Shown here piece by piece: positions 23,701-35,643 of a stretch of DNA of 64,000 nt (position 1 is its first letter; each line of letters starts with the position of its first letter). This DNA comes from Enoplolaimus lenunculus (taxonomy: Eukaryota; Nematoda; Enoplea; Enoplida; Thoracostomopsidae): positions 62,001-126,000 of the forward strand of contig JASANG010002826.1 of assembly GCA_030248215.1 (NCBI GenBank), given 5' to 3'. A program made the position numbers and the translations under genes. The notes below the pieces were generated by a model. It ran no database searches, was not told where the DNA came from, and saw nothing but the letters and a program-made list of their open reading frames with translations.

Positions 23701-26700
23701 TCGCAGCGCCGGACAGCGTCCGTGCTCTACGGCGCCGCAGTGGCGGATCCAGGAGAGTTGGGAAGTCTCCTCGCACTGAAGCTATTCCTCTGGAAGCTAT
23801 AAATATTTTGCTAACCAAATATGGTCAAAACCGCGGCTACGTTGCACTGCAAAAATAAAAAAATGTGGCGTCGGCGCAATGTGTGTGACACAAAAGTATC
23901 CTACGGTTCACCATCTGATTTTGGTTGATCCACCACTGCGGCGGAGCAAAGCAAAAAATTTTATTTTACAAATTTTTATGCGACGGACGGCATTCAAAAT
24001 TGAAAAGTATAGCGTCACCCTACACCGTTTTGCGCAAATTTTTAAACAAAAGGTTACGTCAACTGGTCGATATAAAAAGTGGTATTCATGTTTTTACCTC
24101 GAACGGTATACAACGTGTCAGTGCCAGATTGTTCAAAATATATAGTAAACCTTGTGCGGAGCCTATTTTAGTTCTTGTGAACCGATGGATGTTGACCAGT
24201 TTGACACATCAGAATGTGACGCAGAAACTAATTTGTATCAAAAGCCTCAGCTTTTAGCAGAATGGTAGGTATGTTTTGGCCTTAAAATTTTGACTATAAT
24301 AGATGTTCACACAATTTCAACTGAAGTAAGAATGACAGCACCGATAATGCTGACATATCGAGGCTCCATTGACAATGCTGTTTAAAGCAACAGTAAAACT
24401 GGACGCGTGGCCAGATTTTGGATCTGTAACCGTCTCAAATGTATGTAACACCTATCGCCAGTTTCAGTATTTTAAAACAGGTTTTCAAACAAGAGTAGTA
24501 GGAAAAGTCTACGTTGCTAGGTTTCAAAGTTCTTCATTTTAGTAGGTCGAATATTTTAAAGACTTATCGCTAACTGGGGACAGGTAGTTGCTGCACACAT
24601 TTGAGAATACGGGTACAGATCGAGATCCCATGTTTTATCAACTAACAAATATTGAGTGCTGCCTTTTGAACCTCGAAACATTTTTTCGAAAACTGCAATA
24701 CTACTTTTCCATGGGCAATAGACAATATATGCATAAATTTTTAAATACAGGTAAACTTCCGTCATACCTGTGGTCCTGAAAAATTTTGTAACCCAAAAAG
24801 TGATTCACCTGAAGCACCACGCTTCTGTGACGTGTGAAGTAAATAGGTCAGATTTGCTCTGTTTCAGCTCTTTCGACGCTATGGATATTGATTCAAATTC
24901 GACTAAAGACGGTAGCGCGGTTCCGGCGTTTGTACCAGAATCGGACATTTCTGAACCTCCAGACTCTAATACGGAATATGAAAGGTACGCGAAGCGTTTT
25001 ATGTTTCGTACTCTGAGGTCGAAAGGTGGATGACCGTCCGTCCGTCTGTCCATCCAAAAAGAATCTCAGGAACGGCTGAACCGATTTTGATGAACTTTTT
25101 TATGTTTGGAACCCAATTAACCTGAGATGTTCGCCTCACTTTCTGTTTACAAAAGTCTAAAAACGATAATGGAGTAGTTAGCTAATACTTTATTTGCATA
25201 TATAAAAGCCTAATTGATAAGCCTAAATTAGGCGTTTTTGCAATATTTCACTATATAATTAGGGTATCAAGCAATCTAAATTCCAACAATAATGGGTTTT
25301 GGGTGCGAGGAATCTGAATAAAATGTCTAGAAACCTTCAAAACCGATTATCGAATAGTTAGCTAATAGCTAATTTGCATATTTGCTTAATTGATAAGCCT
25401 AAACAGTGGCGTTTTAAATTATTTCTCAAACATTTGAGCTGCTTTAGGGTTTTTGAGTGCGAGAAATCTAAATAAATTGTTTACAAACCTCCAAAACCAA
25501 TAAATGAATAGTTTGCTAATAACTAATTTGCATATTAGCTTCACTGCTTACGTGCGTTCGAGCTTCGCTCAATACATGTTGTCCCACTACTGCTGGTGTA
25601 GAGCACTGTTAAAAATTGTGTCCCTTCGATACTGAAAATATATTTTTCCACGCATATTTCATCGTTTCAAAAACGACCATGTGTTGGTTTAGGACTACTA
25701 GTAGAACATATAGTTGAAGTTCCGGATTTAACCGGGTAGTGAAAACTGTCAGATGCTGATGTGGAATTTCAGTTGACACCCTGATTATTTTTATATTACA
25801 GTTTCGGAAGCGCGATGGACGTAGATTTTTCATCACCAGAAAAAACTTCTGTTGTACAACGCGCGACAGACTTTAGAGCACTTGATGGATCGTCTTCCGA
25901 CGACACTACTGCGGAGGTTGCGTCGGAATCTTTGACCGTTGCTGCGGCGTGTGACACAGTTTCAGACTCTGAAACTGATTGTACCACAGCTGCGATCATT
26001 TCTGACACTGCTGAAACGGCTTCAGTAGCTGAAACTAACTCAGCTGCTGGAACGGCGTCAGTGGCCGAGACTATCTCAGCAACTGAAACTGATCAAACAA
26101 CGGAAACTGTTTCACGTGCATCACAAACCGTTTCATCTGTATTGGACAACGTTTCAGTGCCACTCGTTTCATCGGTTTCCATGAATGTTAACTTTAATGA
26201 CAGGTGAGAAAGAGCTTTCAGCTTTATTTTAAACCTGTTACAAATTATATTTTACGATTTTGTTAGCCAGAAATTAATTATACAGAATACTGCTTGCTAC
26301 CAGTTTAAGGATATATTGAAAACATTACAGGTTTTATTTTAGCCTTTCTACAATTACGTTTGAATCGTTAAACGATTCATTTGTTGTGAAACAGTTAACC
26401 GAAAATGAGATAATTGATCAAAGGTAAGCTTTATGTCTGTTAATAGCTGCGTTTGGTGTTAGTAGATTATTTTGATACGCGTAATGCGTAGTTTGTTTAA
26501 AAACAAAAAGATTTTAGCAATTTGGTTTCAGGTGCATATACTGTTCGAGATACGATAAAATCGTAACATGCCTGGTATCTCTCGTAGCGTTAAGTCAAGC
26601 TAACGTAGTGTTTCCGATAACATTTATGTTTAACTCAAGGTTATATACCTCAGGCTTAAAATTACGGTGACCAAACGGAGGCGCAATTCCGCACAAAACA

Positions 26701-27822
26701 GCTCTCACCAAGGACTAATATTCAGAAAATTAAGAACACTGTAGGCTAGTAAAGTTTTCTTCGCTTTCTCTAGAAATCTAGCTCTTCCGTACAATTTTTT
26801 GGACGTGGGGCTGCTGGTAAGCCTTTTGTTTTGGAAACAAGATTAGGCTTTTGAAGTCTTCAAAATACAATATTAAATTTTAAAAATAACATGTCCATAT
26901 CACGTTTTGTTAAGATTTGTGTCACTCAGTTGCGAAATGGCAACGTAACGTACGACAAAGATTTTACAGCCATTACGTTTAAATGTTTCTAGTTTCAATT
27001 TGTACGATGGTTTCTTGGCTAACGTGGATCCGTTTGAATGCATACAGGCGGTGCAAATAATAGATAATCATTCGTAAGTCCTTGTTTGCGTGAAGGCTTT
27101 TTGTATGTTTAACACGTACAGCGAAAAGTCAATGGAAAACTTTTATGACAGCAGATGCGTAGCCATAGGTGTAGATTGCACATGAACAAAATATGCGTGT
27201 ATATATATATTTTATATACGTATATATTTTTTACGACCGCAAAAATTTAGTGTTCTTCACTGCAAGCATTGAATCTCAAAATATTTCGCAAAGTCGTAAA
27301 CAGAGCATACCTAGGAGAAGCGGGTGGCGACCCACATCGAATACTTTTTCATGATACAAAATGGTAATATCCCTAAGTTATCAATTTTATTTTTTGTCAT
27401 GAAAATTGCGTTTCTTATCGCTCGGAAAAATATTTAGGTCTCTTTTAAACATTTTTGCGCCACCAACATTGCGTTTTGCTACTGTTCGCGTGAAAAACCT
27501 CTAAAATCAACCTTTTTGAAACGAAAACATAAACAAACATTGGCACTATATATATACTACATTTTGTGTTGTCGCTATCAGACACTGAAGCACTATGTTT
27601 GCTTTTGCTAATGCTTGTTGGGTTGAACTCGTGACTCGTATTTGTAGATGAAGATTTAGGCGTAACAAACTAAATTTTAGTCTTTTCGATTAACATTCCA
27701 AAAAGTAGTTTTTACTCCAATATTGCATGCATTCGGTCGCATAATTTTTCAGGTTTTGCCGAAGTTTAAGTCTTCCAACGCTTCGACAAACGCCACGCAT
27801 TTGCCGTTCAAATTCTTTTTGA
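20593..27822 (+). CDS. Gene B: unrecognised acidic Ser/Thr-rich protein with symmetric exons
   Basis: Model exons: 20593-20733 (weak), 22685-22798, 23467-23579 (end uncertain), 24172-24264, 24868-24984, 25802-26203, 26343-26423, 26993-27073, 27753-27822 (stop). Except for the uncertain third exon and the terminal one, each is a multiple of three, begins in phase 2 and ends in phase 2, usually AG|gt followed by ag|T TTC, which gives Ser-Phe at the junction. Several exons carry a short MD(V/I)D motif after it (SCEPMDVDQ, SFDAMDIDS, SFGSAMDVDF). The protein looks disordered and acidic. No family recognised and no start codon assigned. Confidence 0.55.
21055..21278 (+). mobile_element. Left part of a compound (GTCCG)n element
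   Basis: Shares gcgttttatgttttgtact, the (GTCCGTCTG)n run and caatctcaggaacggctgaa with 9091-10040. The similarity stops where the 21278-21380 duplicate begins. Confidence 0.7.
21278..21380. repeat. Duplicated segment, copy 2
   Basis: Second copy of 20269-20366, starting exactly where the left part of the compound element ends. Confidence 0.75.
21463..21655 (+). mobile_element. Element with telomere-like CCTAAG core
   Basis: Left gggacggaacagtattaagc; core cctaagcccaagcctaagcg; right ctccgcccctgattttacat. Terminal inverted pair as in the other family members. Confidence 0.75.
22300..22460 (+). mobile_element. Right part of a compound (GTCCG)n element
   Basis: Contains gggttactgaagggtttt, ctaatttgcatattagctta and the end tttgagctttgcttaatact followed by acgactggtat. 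May be the other half of the copy starting at 21055, split by inserted DNA. Confidence 0.65.
22685..22798 (+). CDS. Gene B exon
   Basis: Acceptor catttcag|tgaaac, donor caacaaaa|gttagt, 114 nt, phase 2-2. Encodes ETSNDAAEKQNSTECNADNA and TEKLSDVHNDCGSVSQQ. Confidence 0.5.
23467..23579 (+). CDS. Gene B exon, 3' end uncertain
   Basis: Acceptor atgaacag|agtttt, phase 2 start. Encodes VLMWCKQQRTKLSDSVLSDD and SIILESPVTDECSPP. The obvious donor cacctg|gtactc ends in phase 1 and does not match the next exon, so either the donor or an intervening exon is missing. Confidence 0.35.
23725..23945. mobile_element. hAT-like short element
   Basis: Starts cagtggcggatccaggagag and ends ttgatccaccactg, an inverted pair of about 14 bp in the gene B region. 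Flanks show no clean target duplication. Confidence 0.5.
24172..24264 (+). CDS. Gene B exon
   Basis: Acceptor attttag|ttcttg, donor gaatg|gtaggt, 93 nt, phase 2-2. Encodes SCEPMDVDQFDTSECDAETN followed by LYQKPQLLAE. Confidence 0.5.
24868..24984 (+). CDS. Gene B exon whose donor abuts a transposon
   Basis: Acceptor gtttcag|ctcttt, donor gaaag|gtacgc, 117 nt, phase 2-2. Encodes SFDAMDIDSNSTKDGSAVPA then FVPESDISEPPDSNTEYE. Similarity to the (GTCCG)n compound element begins within two or three bases of the donor. Confidence 0.55.
24986..25592 (+). mobile_element. Compound (GTCCG)n element filling a gene B intron
   Basis: Matches 9091-10040 from gcgaagcgttttatgttt to the right end cgagcttcgctcaatac and the hairpin gttgtcccactac. 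The left inverted repeat is missing; the element starts at the splice donor of exon 24868-24984. Confidence 0.75.
25802..26203 (+). CDS. Gene B largest exon, Thr/Ser/Glu repeat-rich
   Basis: Acceptor attacag|tttcgg, donor gacag|gtgaga, 402 nt, phase 2-2. Begins SFGSAMDVDFSSPEKTS and continues into degenerate repeats such as ETASVAET, GTASVAET and ATETDQTTETVS. Low complexity, probably disordered. The opposite strand is also open here but lacks splice support. Confidence 0.6.
26343..26423 (+). CDS. Gene B exon
   Basis: Acceptor ttttag|cctttc, donor tcaaag|gtaagc, 81 nt, phase 2-2. Encodes LSTITFESLNDSFVVKQLTE then NEIIDQ. Confidence 0.5.
26993..27073 (+). CDS. Gene B exon
   Basis: Acceptor tttctag|tttcaa, donor cattc|gtaagt, 81 nt, phase 2-2. 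Encodes FNLYDGFLANVDPFECIQAV then QIIDNH. Confidence 0.5.
27753..27822 (+). CDS. Gene B proposed terminal exon
   Basis: Acceptor atttttcag|gttttg; in the required phase it reads SFCRSLSLPTLRQTPRICRS then NSF and TGA (27820-27822). Another frame is also open to a nearby TAG, so only phase supports this reading. Confidence 0.4.
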
Positions 27823-28439
27823 TGGTTGACTAGTGGTTGTGCAGCAATTGATCTTTTTCATTTTTTTATTATGCATATTATAAATACATTTCATGCCTTG
27901 CTGTTATGCCTGGTTGCTGTTGCTCATTTGCTGTATTGAACCTTTGGCTGTTAGGTGCTTTTTAAAAAGTTGTATTCTTGGAACAATGTTTTACTGTTAC
28001 GTATTTTTATCATTTACTTTTTATTGCTTATGTGTTACATTCTCGACCATGTATATATACGATTGTAGATTTTAAGTTTAAAAATTTGCTCTGGTATGAG
28101 TCTCAAATGTCTCACTATTCCGCTAAACATTCGACATTTGAAAGCCGTAGTTCTGTGGAACTGCAACAAGTATTAAATATTAAAACTGTACACTTAAATT
28201 TTTATGTTTTGCTATAAATTTTAGTTGTGACTGCTGAGTTTTTTTGGCTTTATGCTGAGGCGACAACAATTTTGTGACGTTGTCATTCTTTTGAACCCGT
28301 ATATATCATAAAATTGTGTGAGGCGTCTTTTGCATTTTAACAGATGCTATTTGTTTGTAGCAGCTTGCCTGTAGCCAAAAGAACACCAAGGAACTGACAC
28401 CTCTTCTGGCAAAACTTTGACCCCTTAATCCTGTACAAA
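27823..28439. other. 3' flank of gene B
   Basis: AT-rich, with an attaaa-type signal possible near 28173. No other feature. Confidence 0.35.
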
Positions 28440-30540
28440 AATGTCCGGTTAATAAACATGATTCTAGGAAAGAAGCTGTCTCCAGAATAGGGCCGGAACA
28501 GTAGTATAAAAACCATATTTCTAAACCTAAGCCTAAGCGTTGGATGAGCCAATTCCTAAGCCTAAGATAAGAACTTGCAGAATTCAATATTGTGGCCGTA
28601 TTTTGCAATATTTTGTGTGCTCACAGTTCTTGTGCGATGTTTGCGCGGTTACATTTTTAGCCGTTGCCTTTTCCTATGCTCTATACATGGACCAAATTGT
28701 GTATTGCTCCTGGACAAAAATGTCCAATAAAAACATGATAGGAAAGAATTTGTCTCTTTAGCAGTAAAAAAACTGGCAGTATGCAATGCTTACTGTGCGC
28801 AAAATTTTATTTCAAAAAATCATGCACATCGTTTGTGGTCACATTTTGCAATATTGTGTATGCTCACAGTTCTTGTGCGATGGTTGTGCTGTTTCATATT
28901 TTTGCCGTTGCCTTTTCTTTTTCTTGTATTCTGAATTTGTCATTTTTTGTATAAAAATTGGCGGCCAATGTATAGAACAGAGCCGGAACAGTAGTGCATA
29001 TTCCTATGCCTATGGAAGAGCCAATTCCTAAGCCTAAGCTTAAGCGCAAAAATTAGTCTAAAGCTTAAACTGACTCCAGCCCCTCAGGAAAACGACCCGG
29101 CCCTGTTCTATACATGGGCCAAATTGCGTATGGCTCCTGGATAAAAATGTCCAGTTAATAATAAAACATGATTCCAGGAAAGAATTTGACTCCAGAACAG
29201 GGCCGGAACAGTATAAAATATAAAAAGCCATATTCCTAAGCCTAAGCCTATGGATGGGCCAATTCCTAAACCTAAGCAGTCTAAAGCTTAAAGTGACTTG
29301 AATGCACCTTTTTATAGGCTTCATTCCTGTTTTTACGCATGCCTTTAACTTTTCGTACACAAAGTACGTTGTACCGAGACAAGAAAATATAAAATATAGA
29401 GCTTGCAGAATTTAAATATTGTGGTCGTATTTTGCAATATTTTGTATGCTCACAGTTCTTGTGCGATGTTTGTTCTGTTTCATATTTTTGCCGTACCTTT
29501 TCTTTTTCTTGTATTTTGAATTTGTTTTTCAATTTTTTGTATAAAAAATTTGTGGGCCGATGTATAGAACAGAGCCGGAACAGTAGTAAAGCATATTCCT
29601 AAGCCGAAGCCTAAGCGTATAGAAGAGCCAATTCCTAAGCCTGATAAAGTTTAAGCGCAAAAAAGTCTAAAAGCTTTTAAAACTTATGCATTGGCCAAAT
29701 TGCGTATGGTTTCTGAACAAAAATGTCCAGTTAATAAGAAACATGATTCTAGGATAGAATTTGAGTTCAGAACAGGGCCGAAATAGTAGTATAAAAACCA
29801 TATTCCTAAGCCTAAGCCTATGGATAAGCCAATTCTTAAGCCTAAGCAGTCTAAAGCTTAAAGTGACTTTATTTTTAAGACTACCTGAATGCACCTTTTT
29901 TATGCTTCATTCCTGTTTTTAATACGCATACCATATTCAACTTTTTACTTTATCAAATCGTAAACCACAAAGTTCGTTGTACCGAGACAAGAAAATATAG
30001 CTTGCAGAATTTAAATATTGTGGTCGTATTTTGCAATATTTTGTATGCTCACAGTTCTTGTGCTGTTTCATTTTAGCCGTTGCCTTTTCTTTTTCTTGTA
30101 TTCTGAGAATTAAACGTTTGTCAATTTTTTGTACATTAAAAATTGTGTGCCCATGTATAGAACAGAGCCAGAACAGTAGTAAAAAGCCTATTCCTAAGCC
30201 TAAGCCTTAAAATTTAAGCGTATGGATGAGCCAATTTCTAAAGCCTAATCAGTCTAAAAGCTTAAAGTGACTTTTATACAGCCCCTCCTGAAATCTATCC
30301 GGCCCTGTTCTATACATGGGCCAAGTTGTGTGGACAAAAATGTCCACTAAAACATGTTGTCTCCATAGAAGTAAAAAACTGGCAGTATGCAATGCGAAGT
30401 ACTGTGCTCAAAAATTTTATTTCAAAAAAATCTAAAAAACACCGTATATTTTTAGGGATGTACGGATACCAAACTTTTAACCGATGCAAATACATTTTGA
30501 AGATTTACCGATGCCGGTCATGGGGCGTGTAGATTTAAAG
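28440..30540. repeat. Higher-order array of unit plus element, about 600-830 bp spacing
   Basis: The phrase cttgcagaatttaaatattg recurs at about 28573 (variant), 29401 and 30001. The element core gaacagggccggaacagtag followed by cctaagcctaagcctatgg recurs at about 28488, 28979, 29197, 29567, 29773 and 30161. The phrase actggcagtatgcaatgc occurs at 28770 and 30379. This is a composite array of a host-like segment interleaved with CCTAAG-core elements in both orientations. Open frames here repeat with the array and are not genes. Confidence 0.75.
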
Positions 30541-32751
30541 TGTATTCCTAAGCCTAAGCGTTCCAAAAGTTTGTTCCTTATAAATCCTAGGCTATAAATT
30601 TGAATCTAAATTTCTTTTTATTTAAACCAGAAACCCGGACGCCCCAACATGGCCCCGATGCCCATATTTTGAAATATACCAATGACGGCCATGTATAAAA
30701 CAAGGTCGGATGTTTTCCAGTGGTACTGTACAGAGTCTGTTTAAGCTTTTTATAGACTACTTTTTTGCTTTTGGCTTTAAGCTTAGGCTTAGGAATAGAC
30801 TCATATTCCCATTAGGCTTTGTCTTAGGCTCACGGTTTAAGAATTGCTGTTTCTTGTCCTGTTCTATATATTGGCCCCGATGCAGAAAGAAGTTTCCACG
30901 TTTATGCACGATGCAGAAAAATATAAAAAGAGATACATACTGCGTAGACTCAAATCCTATATTTTTAAAAGAAAGATATTAAATATTTCACAGTGAATTT
31001 TTTCAAGAACAAACGCAAGAGAAATGTTTAACAGATTCCCTGAGGCCCATCGATATCCGTTAAAACAACTGAAATTGATTGCGTCCAAGTCATTGTTTTC
31101 AGCAATTTTCTACTTTGCCGATCTCGGATACTAAAAAAGGAAAACCTGGACCCGGAGACGGAATTTTGTTGGCGAAAAAAACCTGAATCAGGAATATCTG
31201 AACCTATAAAACCAGATTCAACTCTAAAATTTGCAGTGTTCGGAAATAGATATGTCTTCCCTGTCTCAGTCTCGCTAGGTGGCTATTGTTTTGACTTTTC
31301 AACGCTTTTCAGCAACGTGCACAGCTGCCATTTTCATATACTACACAGCAATTGTCCAACTGTTTTTAATATTGCAAAACTGTTTACAACTGCTATAACA
31401 AATGTGAATAGAAGCTGTCATTTATTTCGAAAAACAAGCTTGGGAAGCTGTCAACACTGTTTCAAAAAATTAAAGAGTATTCGTCAGACGTATCGCCATG
31501 TATATTAAGGTTGACGACTCATAAAAAAGAAATTTATGCAAATTTTCAAACGAAAGACTGATCGAAAGTATTACCAATAGTACCTGTAAACTGATGTACG
31601 CTTTATAGGCAGCAACTGTAAACGGAAATTATAACTGAAAAGAGCAGACGGCAAGCGTCATTGGGCGTTGTAATTTTCCACATGGTGTTCCTGTTTTAAA
31701 GTGGACGACGCATAACAATCTTTCAATAAATGGCGGATCCGGAAATTTCCGCCGGGGAATGCGCTCCGTATACAATAGTGCCAAAAGCTCGCGAGCAGAT
31801 CGATCATGAAGCCCGGATATTTTAGTTGTAAATCATAAAACATTTTGGTTTTGAGTTCTGTTAGTGCGACTAGGCCTTGATACCCACCTCTTAGATCTGC
31901 TACTACTCTCGTTCACAATATACCTCATTTGTATATCAGTTAAAAATGAGTACATCCAATAATCAATAGGGTGAGTGTTATTGAAAATGTGAGGACTTTA
32001 CTTTTTAACCCGGCATGCGACGACACTAATTATTTAAAACCCACTCGTTGTATAATATCTCGTTTGCTATTTAAAACAGTTTTTAAAACTAAGTGACAAT
32101 GGAGTTTCAAGCTTCTGGCACAAATTAACAGGGTTAAAAATGCAAAACTCGCAGCTTATACTACTAGATTGCTAAGCTTATTAACAATGGTACAGATAAC
32201 ATGCGTTATATTTGCTAGCAGAGATCCATATATTTCTGACAGAGGCGCCCTATATATCTTTTAAAACCAGCGTCCAACTGAAACGAACGAGAAGTCAACC
32301 ACAGGTTTAGTACGGAAATCTTAATTCAAAATTTTCGTTTCGATCCCTGTGGTGAGGCCTTGGCTAGGAAGTGGCTCCCCTCTTGAATCCGCCAGTGGCT
32401 GGTAGCATTTACGGGTACTATTGAGGCAAAAAATACTTTTCGAACGCTGAATGTCAGCATTACAATTTGTTAGTAACGATTTTATAATAGATGATCGTTG
32501 GTATGCGCAAGTAATGACAACTTAGTTTAAAGGGTCGTGCGGTACAAGCAGAAGCCATAATTATCAGTTGTGTAGTTTAGTACACACATTTGAAAATACG
32601 AGATTATGGATACAATACTGATATTCTTCATATGTTCAATTTCTAAAAAATAAGATAAATGGTGGCGAACAAATTTTACGACTTAAATGCATGAAAAAAC
32701 TAAAACATTTATATAGAATTTCAAATTGCTGTATAATGATAAAGTACTGTA
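30541..32751. other. Intergenic
   Basis: Carries two more fragments of the CCTAAG-core family near 30541-30720 and 30770-30880. No supported gene; the frame at 31236-31508 is Cys/His-rich but has no splice or family support. Confidence 0.4.
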
Positions 32752-32756
32752 TTGAC

Positions 32757-33190
32757 TCGAATAAGAGTGGAGGACTGATATTTATTTGGCCTCTCCAGAG
32801 GGTACCCCCACTTGTTATTCGGTTACGGACTGTTATTTATTTTTAACCCCAGCTCCGCCACCCTTCGTTACTGATATACATCCGGTATTGCAATTATCCG
32901 TTGAGTTAAACGATTATTTGTCTTGTGTCAATAGCTTGAGCGATAATACAAGGTTATACTTAGGAATTTACTTTCAAAATTTAAGTACGCTTTAAAGTTT
33001 CGAACTCAATTTATTTGGTCCTGGAGTCATTTATGCGCTACAATTAGGGATAATTGACATTTATGGACTCTAATTAAGGTTTAAGGACTATATCCGCTTA
33101 CGAACTCTTAGTAGGGATACGGACTCTTATTGATCGGGACTCAAAATGGGGACCCCTCTTATTACCCCCCTCTTGTTCGGGTCACTACAG
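32757..33190 (+). mobile_element. CTGTAGTGACC-family element, copy 1
   Basis: About 440 bp. Left end ctgtattgactcgaataaga, right end cttgttcgggtcactacag; TA on both sides suits a mariner-type TA target. Internal phrases atatttatttggcctctcc, ggttacggactgttatttat, cttgagcgataatac and tttatggactctaatta are shared by all four copies. Confidence 0.9.
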
Positions 33191-34058
33191 TAGCGAACTT
33201 GAATAATTTAACCGCACGCTTAAGCTCCTACGCCAAATCCGAGTCTAAGTTTGTCAATATTTGCTAATTTTTAAAACTGGGAACCGTGTGCAAGAGCCGA
33301 AACTCGTATTAGGTGCTTCTAATGCTGACACTAACGTGCTCCATGCCCACCACTTACCATTTGGTAATTTTGTGTAAAATACACAGATAAGTCATTCGTA
33401 GTTCGCTCCAGTGCAAAAAAACTATAATTTTAAGTATAGACTAAATTAATTGCGTTTTTCTAGTCAAAAAAACTGAATACTGACGCATTATTGTTTTTAG
33501 TGTACTTCCGTCACTAGGAATTATGAGAACGTCCTTGAGGTTATAAACAGTGAAAAACAATATAGCATAACAGGGTCGTCATAACCAGGATTACAGGTTG
33601 GGAAAAGGATGACCTCAGTTAAAAGGTTTTTGACGATATTTGTATCTCGAAAATCTTATAGTAAACATTGTTAAGTGCTTCATTTTGGTTGTCTGTCAAG
33701 AAATTTTCAAGGACACATATCCCCTTATCAGTCTTCTTGTATAGGGCTTGAGCACAACAACAGGGATTTATACAAGAGGACGATGCAGAGATGTATTCTC
33801 ACATGAAATTCGTGGCGATACAAATGTAAGGATGTATTTATACCCTTTAAAATAAGTACCCTGCTAGTGTCATGAGTGTAAAAATTTTTTTTACATCAGG
33901 TTTCCCTCTTGAAATAAATTCCTGGCTACGCTCTTGCATAACGACTCAGTATTGCAGTTGCAATTCAGTCACTGCAGTCTCAAATGCACTGTACATGATG
34001 GTTTTGTGCACAGCAAAATACGAGACGTAAGTATGAATATTCGTGTCCAACAATTTCT
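33191..34058. other. Intergenic
   Basis: Nothing supported. Confidence 0.35.
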
Positions 34059-34210
34059 AGTGCCTACACAATGGAGGGGTGGGGGCAGTCGGGCTCATGT
34101 CACCACCCATGAAAAACTTTGGACCGTCGAGAAATGTCAACGAAACTCGATGTGTGCCCCTACTGAAAATTTTTTAGCACCCCGTAGCAAGGTGAGCTGG
34201 CTGCGGGCCT
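34059..34210 (-). mobile_element. Fragment of the CAGGCCCGTAGCC element
   Basis: Ends gcaaggtgagctggctgcgg plus gcct, preceded by cccctactgaaaattttt as in the complete copy at 35516. Confidence 0.65.
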
Positions 34211-35043
34211 AATGTTCGAATGCAATGGGGGAAATATCTTCTTAAGATTCTTCGGGAGTTAAGAGCAAAGGCACTGTTCGCAGGCCGCGAACAGCTCACG
34301 GTTATTTATTAAAAGGCGTTTTCTCGATCCCAAAAACCTTTTACGTGAAGTTATTGTTTCAGTGAGCCACAATCAATGAACTTACATGCAATAATTGCAG
34401 TGGTGGCGGGAATGAAGAAATCGTACTCCTAATTTTCTGGGAGGCGGATCAACAGAGTTTTGGCATCACAACCAATCCAACGCCCATGCCCACAGCTATG
34501 AGGTGCAGGGGGAAAGAGCCACCCTACTATGCGGCCATCTTTGCAAATGTTTGCTTGGTTTCGTTCACATTAGTGTTAATTTCATTGAACGTAAATGTCT
34601 CCACTCTACTGTTATCGAAGCGTATCCTCAGGTTGAACCTTACGATTAACCTGAGCCTAAACCTAAGTCTCGGCTACCTCAGCTCACTTATCTAATGTGG
34701 TTGAAAGCAAGCAAGTCTTAAAATTTGCCAGCATAAATTACCAAGAATTGCACAAAACTGCTAATACCGCACTGAATCGTTTCTTACAATGGAAACAAAA
34801 AATACCGGTATTACTCAAGTGTACGTTCTCAGTTTCATCCCAGTTTTTATTTTTCAATTTCGAATGCTGATGCTGGGCAACCGAATCTAAACTTGAGGGG
34901 TGTTAAATTTAGAACCAATTGCATAAATCAAAATTATAATTTTAATTTCATTTTGTACACAGTAAAACAATTGTTTCATTATGTACACATTCACACCAAA
35001 AATTACACAAAAATATACGAATTATAATTTTAAAACAGTAAGT
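34211..35043. other. Intergenic
   Basis: One degenerate stretch of CCTAAG-like repeats near 34635-34680; otherwise nothing. Confidence 0.35.
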
Positions 35044-35045
35044 TC

Positions 35046-35453
35046 TGTAGCGACCCGAATAAGACGGGGGGACTGATATTTATTTGGCCTCTCCGGAAGG
35101 TACCCCCCTTGTTATTCGGTTACGGACTGTTATTTATTTTTAACCCGCGCACCGCCGCCTTTCGTTACTGATACATCCGGTACTGCAATTATCCGTTAAA
35201 TTAAATTTTTATTTGTCTTTTGTCAATAGCTTGAGCGATAATACAATCATATACTTAGGAATGTACTTCCCAAATTTAAGTACGCTTTAAAGTTTCGAAC
35301 TCAAATTATTTGGTTCTGAAGTCATTTCTGCGCTACAATTAGGGTTAATTGACATTTATGGACTCTAATTAGGGTTTAGGGACTCTATCCGCATACGGAC
35401 TCCTATTGATTCGAACTCAAAATAGGACCCCCTCTTATTCGGGTCAATACAGT
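35046..35453 (+). mobile_element. CTGTAGTGACC-family element, copy 2
   Basis: Left end ctgtagcgacccgaataaga, right end cccctcttattcgggtcaat plus acag. Same internal phrases as copy 1, slightly shorter. Confidence 0.9.
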
Positions 35454-35515
35454 ACTACTTTGAATAATAGCATAACTACAGGGAGCTGGGACGACACTTG
35501 AACCCTCACAACGGG

Positions 35516-35643
35516 CCCGTAGCCAAAGGGGGCTTAGCCCCCTAGAAAATTTTCAAATTCGCTTTTATGTCAACGAAAACCCTTGTATACCCCTGCTGAA
35601 AATTTTTAGCACCCCCGAGCAAGGTGAGCTGGCTACGGGCCTG
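35516..35643. mobile_element. Complete CAGGCCCGTAGCC element
   Basis: About 128 bp. Left gggcccgtagccaaaggggg, right gagctggctacgggcctg, inverted. The CAG..CTG type ends are typical of hAT-like non-autonomous elements. Confidence 0.75.

Noticed and set aside
31236-31508. Cys/His-rich 90-codon frame
   Set aside because: Cysteine and histidine spacing fits no zinc-finger pattern and no splice sites frame it.
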